This document shows positions 61,079 through 64,000 of a DNA stretch of 64,000 nucleotides, piece after piece. The translations under genes were made by a program, and so were the position numbers. How positions within the stretch are numbered: the stretch's first letter is position 1; the number at the start of each line of letters is the position of its first letter. Origin of the DNA: JBAZWE01 sp041660545 (GTDB taxonomy: Bacteria > Actinomycetota > Thermoleophilia > BMS3ABIN01); contig JBAZWE010000001.1 of assembly GCA_041660545.1 (NCBI GenBank), forward strand, positions 9,831 through 73,830, in the 5' to 3' direction. Under the pieces are notes generated by a model, which saw only the letters and a list, made by a program, of their open reading frames with translations, was not told where the DNA came from and made no database searches.

Positions 61079-62173
61079 ATGCTGGATCCAGGTAGTAGTT
61101 ATCTAGCGGTAATACGGGTGGTGGGCGTAGGCGGCGGGGGAACCAATGCGGTCAATCGTATGGTTGACGCAGGGCTTAAAGGTGTTGAATTCATCGCAGT
61201 CAACACCGACGCGCAGGCGTTGCTCATGTGCGATGCAGACGTCAAGCTCCACATCGGCGGCAAGATAACGCAGGGCCTGGGAGCGGGAGCAAACCCGGAG
61301 GTCGGCCGCGAGGCGGCGGAAGAAAGCCGCGACGAGATTCGCGAGGCGATCAAGGGTTCCGACATGGTGTTTGTCACGGCGGGAAAAGGTGGCGGCACAG
61401 GCACAGGCGCCGCGCCCGTAATTGCAGAGATCGCCAAGGAACTTGGGGCGCTGACCGTGGGCGTTGTCACACGTCCGTTCTCCTTCGAGGGCAAACGACG
61501 CAGCGACCAGGCGGAAGAAGGTATACGGATGCTCCGCGAAAAAGTGGACACCGTGATCATCATTCCGAACGACCGGCTGCTGCAGGTAGTGGAGAAGAGA
61601 ACCTCGATCATCGACGCCTTCAAGGTAGCAGACGACGTCCTCAGGCAGGGCGTGCAGGGTATCACCGATCTCATAACCGTACCGGGTCTTATCAACCTGG
61701 ATTTCGCCGACGTCAAGGCGATCATGAAGGACGCCGGCTCGGCGCTTATGGGCATTGGCGTGGCAAGCGGCGAGAACCGCGCCGCCGAGTCCGCCAAGGC
61801 GGCCATATCATCACCGCTGCTGGAAGCTTCGGTGGAAGGAGCCACGGGCATCCTTTTGAACATCACCGGCGGCCCGGACCTGGGACTCTTCGAGGTAAAC
61901 GAAGCGGCCGAGGTCATCTCGAGCGCCGCCGACTCCAACTGCAACATCATCTTCGGGGCTGTCATCGATGATGGCGTCAAGGACGAGGTCAAGGTAACGG
62001 TAATCGCGACCGGCTTCGACAAGCAGCCGACGAGGATCGTTCGCGAGACCAGGGAAGCAAGGATACAGTCCCCGTCGAGCAGCGCTCCCGATCGCGACCC
62101 GGACGAGATACCGGACTTTGAGGTCGGCGAGGACGTTCTCGATATTCCGACATTTCTGCGGGATAAGGACTAA
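61079..62173 (+). CDS. ftsZ: Cell division protein FtsZ
   Basis: The 364-residue tubulin-like GTPase has VIRVVGVGGGGTNAVNRM, the T7-loop-like region, the GTP loop GGGTGTGAAPVIAEIAKE, DLITVPGLINLDFADVKAIM, and a C-terminal peptide DIPTFLRDKD that binds FtsA and SepF. The linker is short. AGGGAGG lies before ATG 61079. It forms the Z-ring. A strong terminator follows, so pgeF may have its own promoter. Confidence 0.97.
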   Translation: MLDPGSSYLAVIRVVGVGGGGTNAVNRMVDAGLKGVEFIAVNTDAQALLMCDADVKLHIGGKITQGLGAGANPEVGREAAEESRDEIREAIKGSDMVFVTAGKGGGTGTGAAPVIAEIAKELGALTVGVVTRPFSFEGKRRSDQAEEGIRMLREKVDTVIIIPNDRLLQVVEKRTSIIDAFKVADDVLRQGVQGITDLITVPGLINLDFADVKAIMKDAGSALMGIGVASGENRAAESAKAAISSPLLEASVEGATGILLNITGGPDLGLFEVNEAAEVISSAADSNCNIIFGAVIDDGVKDEVKVTVIATGFDKQPTRIVRETREARIQSPSSSAPDRDPDEIPDFEVGEDVLDIPTFLRDKD

Positions 62174-62227
62174 GAGGAATCCGGATCCTGTCTACGCAAA
62201 AACCAGCGGCTTGATTCAGAAACGATA

Positions 62228-62254
62228 GGCGGGCCCAGAGGGCCCGCCTTTTTT
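62228..62254 (+). terminator. Terminator after ftsZ
   Basis: GGCGGGCCC (62228-62236), loop AGA, and GGGCCCGCC (62240-62248) form a perfect 9-base stem. Six T follow (62249-62254). This is a strong Rho-independent terminator closing the dcw cluster. Confidence 0.95.
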
Positions 62255-62284
62255 ATTAATCCATATATCCGTAAAGATATTCCA

Positions 62285-63157
62285 TTGTCAGTCATCAAGA
62301 AAATCTTTGCCTGGGGCTCAGTTGAGGAGCCGGGCGACCCGTTCACTCAGGAGAACCGGGACCCCTTGCTCCTGTGGCGTTTTAATGAAGCCGTTCCGGG
62401 TGTCAAAGTCTGTTTCACCTCAAGGCCGGGTGGTTTCAGCATTCCTCCCTACGAATCGCTGAACCTGGGTTATCATGTCGGCGACGTTCAGGAGAAGGTC
62501 CAGGAAAATCGGGCTTTGTTGTGCAGCGTGCTAAGGCTTGATCCGGCCAGACTGACTTCTCCGCAGCAGCGGCACACCGCCAAAGTACAGCTGCTGGACG
62601 ATGAAGAACGCATTGGCTCCGGCGCGCTGAGCGAAGAGTCGGCCTTCGACCCCTGTGACGGCCTGGTGACTTCACTGGGCAATGCGCCGATCCTCCTTCA
62701 TTTTGCTGACTGCGCACCAGTGGTGCTTACCGGTATCGGCACGGATCTGCGGGGAGAGGAAAAACCCGTCGTTGCGGTTCTGCATGCCGGCCGCAAGGGG
62801 CTTGCCGCGGGCGTCGTGGCCGCCGGTGTCGACCTTATGTCAGAGACATACAACATTAAACCGGAATCGATGACCGCCGCCGTGGGCGCCGCCATCGGCG
62901 CCTGCTGCTATCAGGTAAGCGAAGAGATCGCCACGGAAATGGAAGAGCTTTTCGGGCCCGATGTGCTTGCGCGCAACGACGAAGGCGTCTGGCTCGACAT
63001 GCAGAGCGGTGTCGAAGCAGCGCTGCTTGCCGCGGGCCTGCAACGGGAGAACGTCTACGTGCTCGAACTCTGCACCAGCTGCGATGACCACTTCTACTCT
63101 TACCGTCGCGATGGCGTGACTGGCCGCCACGGGGCTATCGCCTGGGTCGAGTCATGA
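62285..63157 (+). CDS. pgeF: Polyphenol oxidase/laccase-domain protein (YfiH/PgeF)
   Basis: The 290-residue protein has the family motifs VCFTSRPGGFS, QQRHTAKV with the metal-binding His, CDGLVTSLGNAPILLHFADCAPVVL, VVAVLHAGRKGLAAGVV, and the C-terminal CTSCDDHFYSYRRDG. Bacterial members edit peptidoglycan precursors wrongly carrying D-Ser or act on purine nucleosides. It follows ftsZ and precedes yggS, a conserved order. TTG 62285 is the start; the next gene overlaps by 4 bases. Confidence 0.9.
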   Translation: MSVIKKIFAWGSVEEPGDPFTQENRDPLLLWRFNEAVPGVKVCFTSRPGGFSIPPYESLNLGYHVGDVQEKVQENRALLCSVLRLDPARLTSPQQRHTAKVQLLDDEERIGSGALSEESAFDPCDGLVTSLGNAPILLHFADCAPVVLTGIGTDLRGEEKPVVAVLHAGRKGLAAGVVAAGVDLMSETYNIKPESMTAAVGAAIGACCYQVSEEIATEMEELFGPDVLARNDEGVWLDMQSGVEAALLAAGLQRENVYVLELCTSCDDHFYSYRRDGVTGRHGAIAWVES

Positions 63158-63861
63158 AGCGCGTCCTGTATACACCCGAAACCCTAGACCCCAACCTCAT
63201 CCGTGAAAAATTATCTCAAGTAAAGGATGAGGTAAGCGCCGCCTGCACGCGCGCCGGTCGCGATGTGCGTGATGTTGAGATCCTCACGGCGACCAAATAC
63301 GTGACCGCCGACGGCCTTGCTCCGCTGGCCGAGGCCGGCATCACGCTCATTGGTGAGAACCGGGCCCAGGACCTGGTGGCCAAACATGCGGAGTACGGCA
63401 GACGCTTCACCTGGGACTTCATCGGCCACCTGCAAAGCAACAAGGTCCGTCAGGTTCTGCCGCTGGTCCGCCTTATTCATTCAGTGGATTCGCTCACGGT
63501 TGTGGCCGAGATCGACCGCCGCGCCGAAGCCGCCACAAATGTGCTGCTGGAGGTCAACGTTAGCGAAGAGGGCAGTAAATATGGTATTATCACTACCGAA
63601 ATTGACCGCTTCCTGGAGGAGGCAGCCAAGTTTTCCAAGGTGAACTTTACCGGTCTTATGACCATGCCGCCCCTGGCGGCAGACCCCGAAGCTGTTCGCT
63701 CCAACTTTGCGGCACTGCGCCGTACTGCAACCCGACTCTCCCAAAACTGGCGGGGAAAATTCCATTTTAAGGACCTTTCCATGGGCACGAGCAATGATTA
63801 TGTCGTGGCAGTGGAGGAAGGGGCGACGATCATAAGGATCGGCGGCGTGCTTTTTAAGTGA
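63154..63861 (+). CDS. yggS: YggS-family PLP homeostasis protein
   Basis: The 235-residue PLP-binding protein has ILTATKYVTADGLAPLAEAGITLIGENRAQDLVAKH, with Lys that binds PLP, FIGHLQSNKVRQVLP, HSVDSL, and LSMGTSNDYVVAVEEGATIIRIGGVLF. It controls free PLP and amino acid balance. Overlapping pgeF by 4 bases, it is a conserved neighbour of sepF and ftsZ in Gram-positive bacteria. Confidence 0.94.
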   Translation: MKRVLYTPETLDPNLIREKLSQVKDEVSAACTRAGRDVRDVEILTATKYVTADGLAPLAEAGITLIGENRAQDLVAKHAEYGRRFTWDFIGHLQSNKVRQVLPLVRLIHSVDSLTVVAEIDRRAEAATNVLLEVNVSEEGSKYGIITTEIDRFLEEAAKFSKVNFTGLMTMPPLAADPEAVRSNFAALRRTATRLSQNWRGKFHFKDLSMGTSNDYVVAVEEGATIIRIGGVLFK

Positions 63862-63986
63862 CGAACGGCGGCCGGAATAAGGATTTATATGAGCCAAGGA
63901 ATGGTTTCGCTGCAGGGATAGCGGACTATTGGTAGAAAGAATGAATCTGATCTCGATTAACACTGGAGGTGGTTTACATCAGTAAC

Positions 63987-64000
63987 ATGTGGCAGAAGAA
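63987..64000 (+). CDS. Start of a probable sepF gene (truncated by window end)
   Basis: Only ATG TGG CAG AAG AA is visible. GGAGGTGG lies at 63965-63972, too far from ATG 63987 but well placed for an ATC at 63978 in the same frame (reading xSNMWQKK). SepF commonly follows yggS and begins with a Met/Ser-Asn-x-Trp-like start. The call relies mainly on context. Confidence 0.45.

Noticed and set aside
61099..62022. 307-codon minus-strand frame opposite ftsZ
   Set aside because: Shadow of ftsZ; its composition (Ser/Pro/Ala-rich) is typical of antisense frames in GC-rich genes.
1..64000. CRISPR arrays, prophage, insertion sequences, riboswitches
   Set aside because: I saw no regularly spaced repeats, transposase or integrase genes, phage structural genes, or recognisable riboswitch cores.

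Overview
The window is a bacterial chromosome segment, probably from an anaerobic, deep-branching actinobacterial lineage assembled from a metagenome. This placement is an inference. It rests on a full division and cell-wall cluster that includes ftsA and runs on through pgeF, yggS and the start of a probable sepF, on frequent TTG and GTG starts, on a type-A RNase P RNA, on futalosine-pathway menaquinone genes, and on a flavin-based electron-bifurcating Flx-Hdr operon. Two 10-N scaffold gaps and several single-base lesions in otherwise intact genes point to a draft assembly.

Layout. 1-1080: two lipoproteins. 1075-6060: a lower-GC accessory island with a truncated DsbA-like remnant, a coiled-coil membrane protein, a membrane HEAT-repeat protein and a type IV AbiE-like toxin-antitoxin pair whose promoter lies inside nested inverted repeats. 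A GCGCGTTAGGGT-type motif recurs at the module borders. 6087-7330: tRNA-Leu(GAG) with its terminator, then a HigBA pair. 7621-19356: YihY/BrkB membrane protein, RNase P RNA, a membrane-anchored NagZ-like GH3 enzyme, a pilin-like lipoprotein, two large surface proteins each cut by a scaffold gap, a YeeE/YedE sulfur-transport pair, a DJ-1/PfpI protein and a membrane protein of unknown function.

19807-33133: the translation and RNA operons. These are rimP-nusA-ylxR-infB-ylxP-rbfA-truB-ribF behind a short attenuator-like leader, a sensor kinase on the other strand, then rpsO-pnp and an M16 peptidase. NusA carries an acidic insertion and a C-terminal Cys/His module. PNPase carries a four-cysteine zinc-ribbon insertion just before its catalytic aspartate motif. 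33134-36233: mqnE-mqnA-mqnC, three steps of the futalosine menaquinone pathway. 36292-43171: hdrC-hdrB-hdrA-flxD-flxC-flxB-flxA, preceded by a strong promoter and two tandem Rex-like (NADH-sensing repressor) sites. This fits an operon that oxidises NADH by flavin-based bifurcation. 43247-45569: a frameshifted metallo-beta-lactamase-fold hydrolase, a prepilin peptidase and a TPR protein.

45879-62256: the division and cell-wall cluster mraZ-rsmH-ftsL-ftsI-murF-mraY-murD-ftsW-murG-murC-murB-ftsQ-ftsA-ftsZ. It has an MraZ operator, no murE, an ftsI reading frame broken twice, a short duplication between murD and ftsW, and a strong terminator after ftsZ. 62285-64000: the laccase-domain protein pgeF, yggS and the first codons of a probable sepF.

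The best candidates for something undescribed are the zinc-ribbon PNPase, the Cys/His-tailed NusA, and the Rex-type control of the Flx-Hdr operon.
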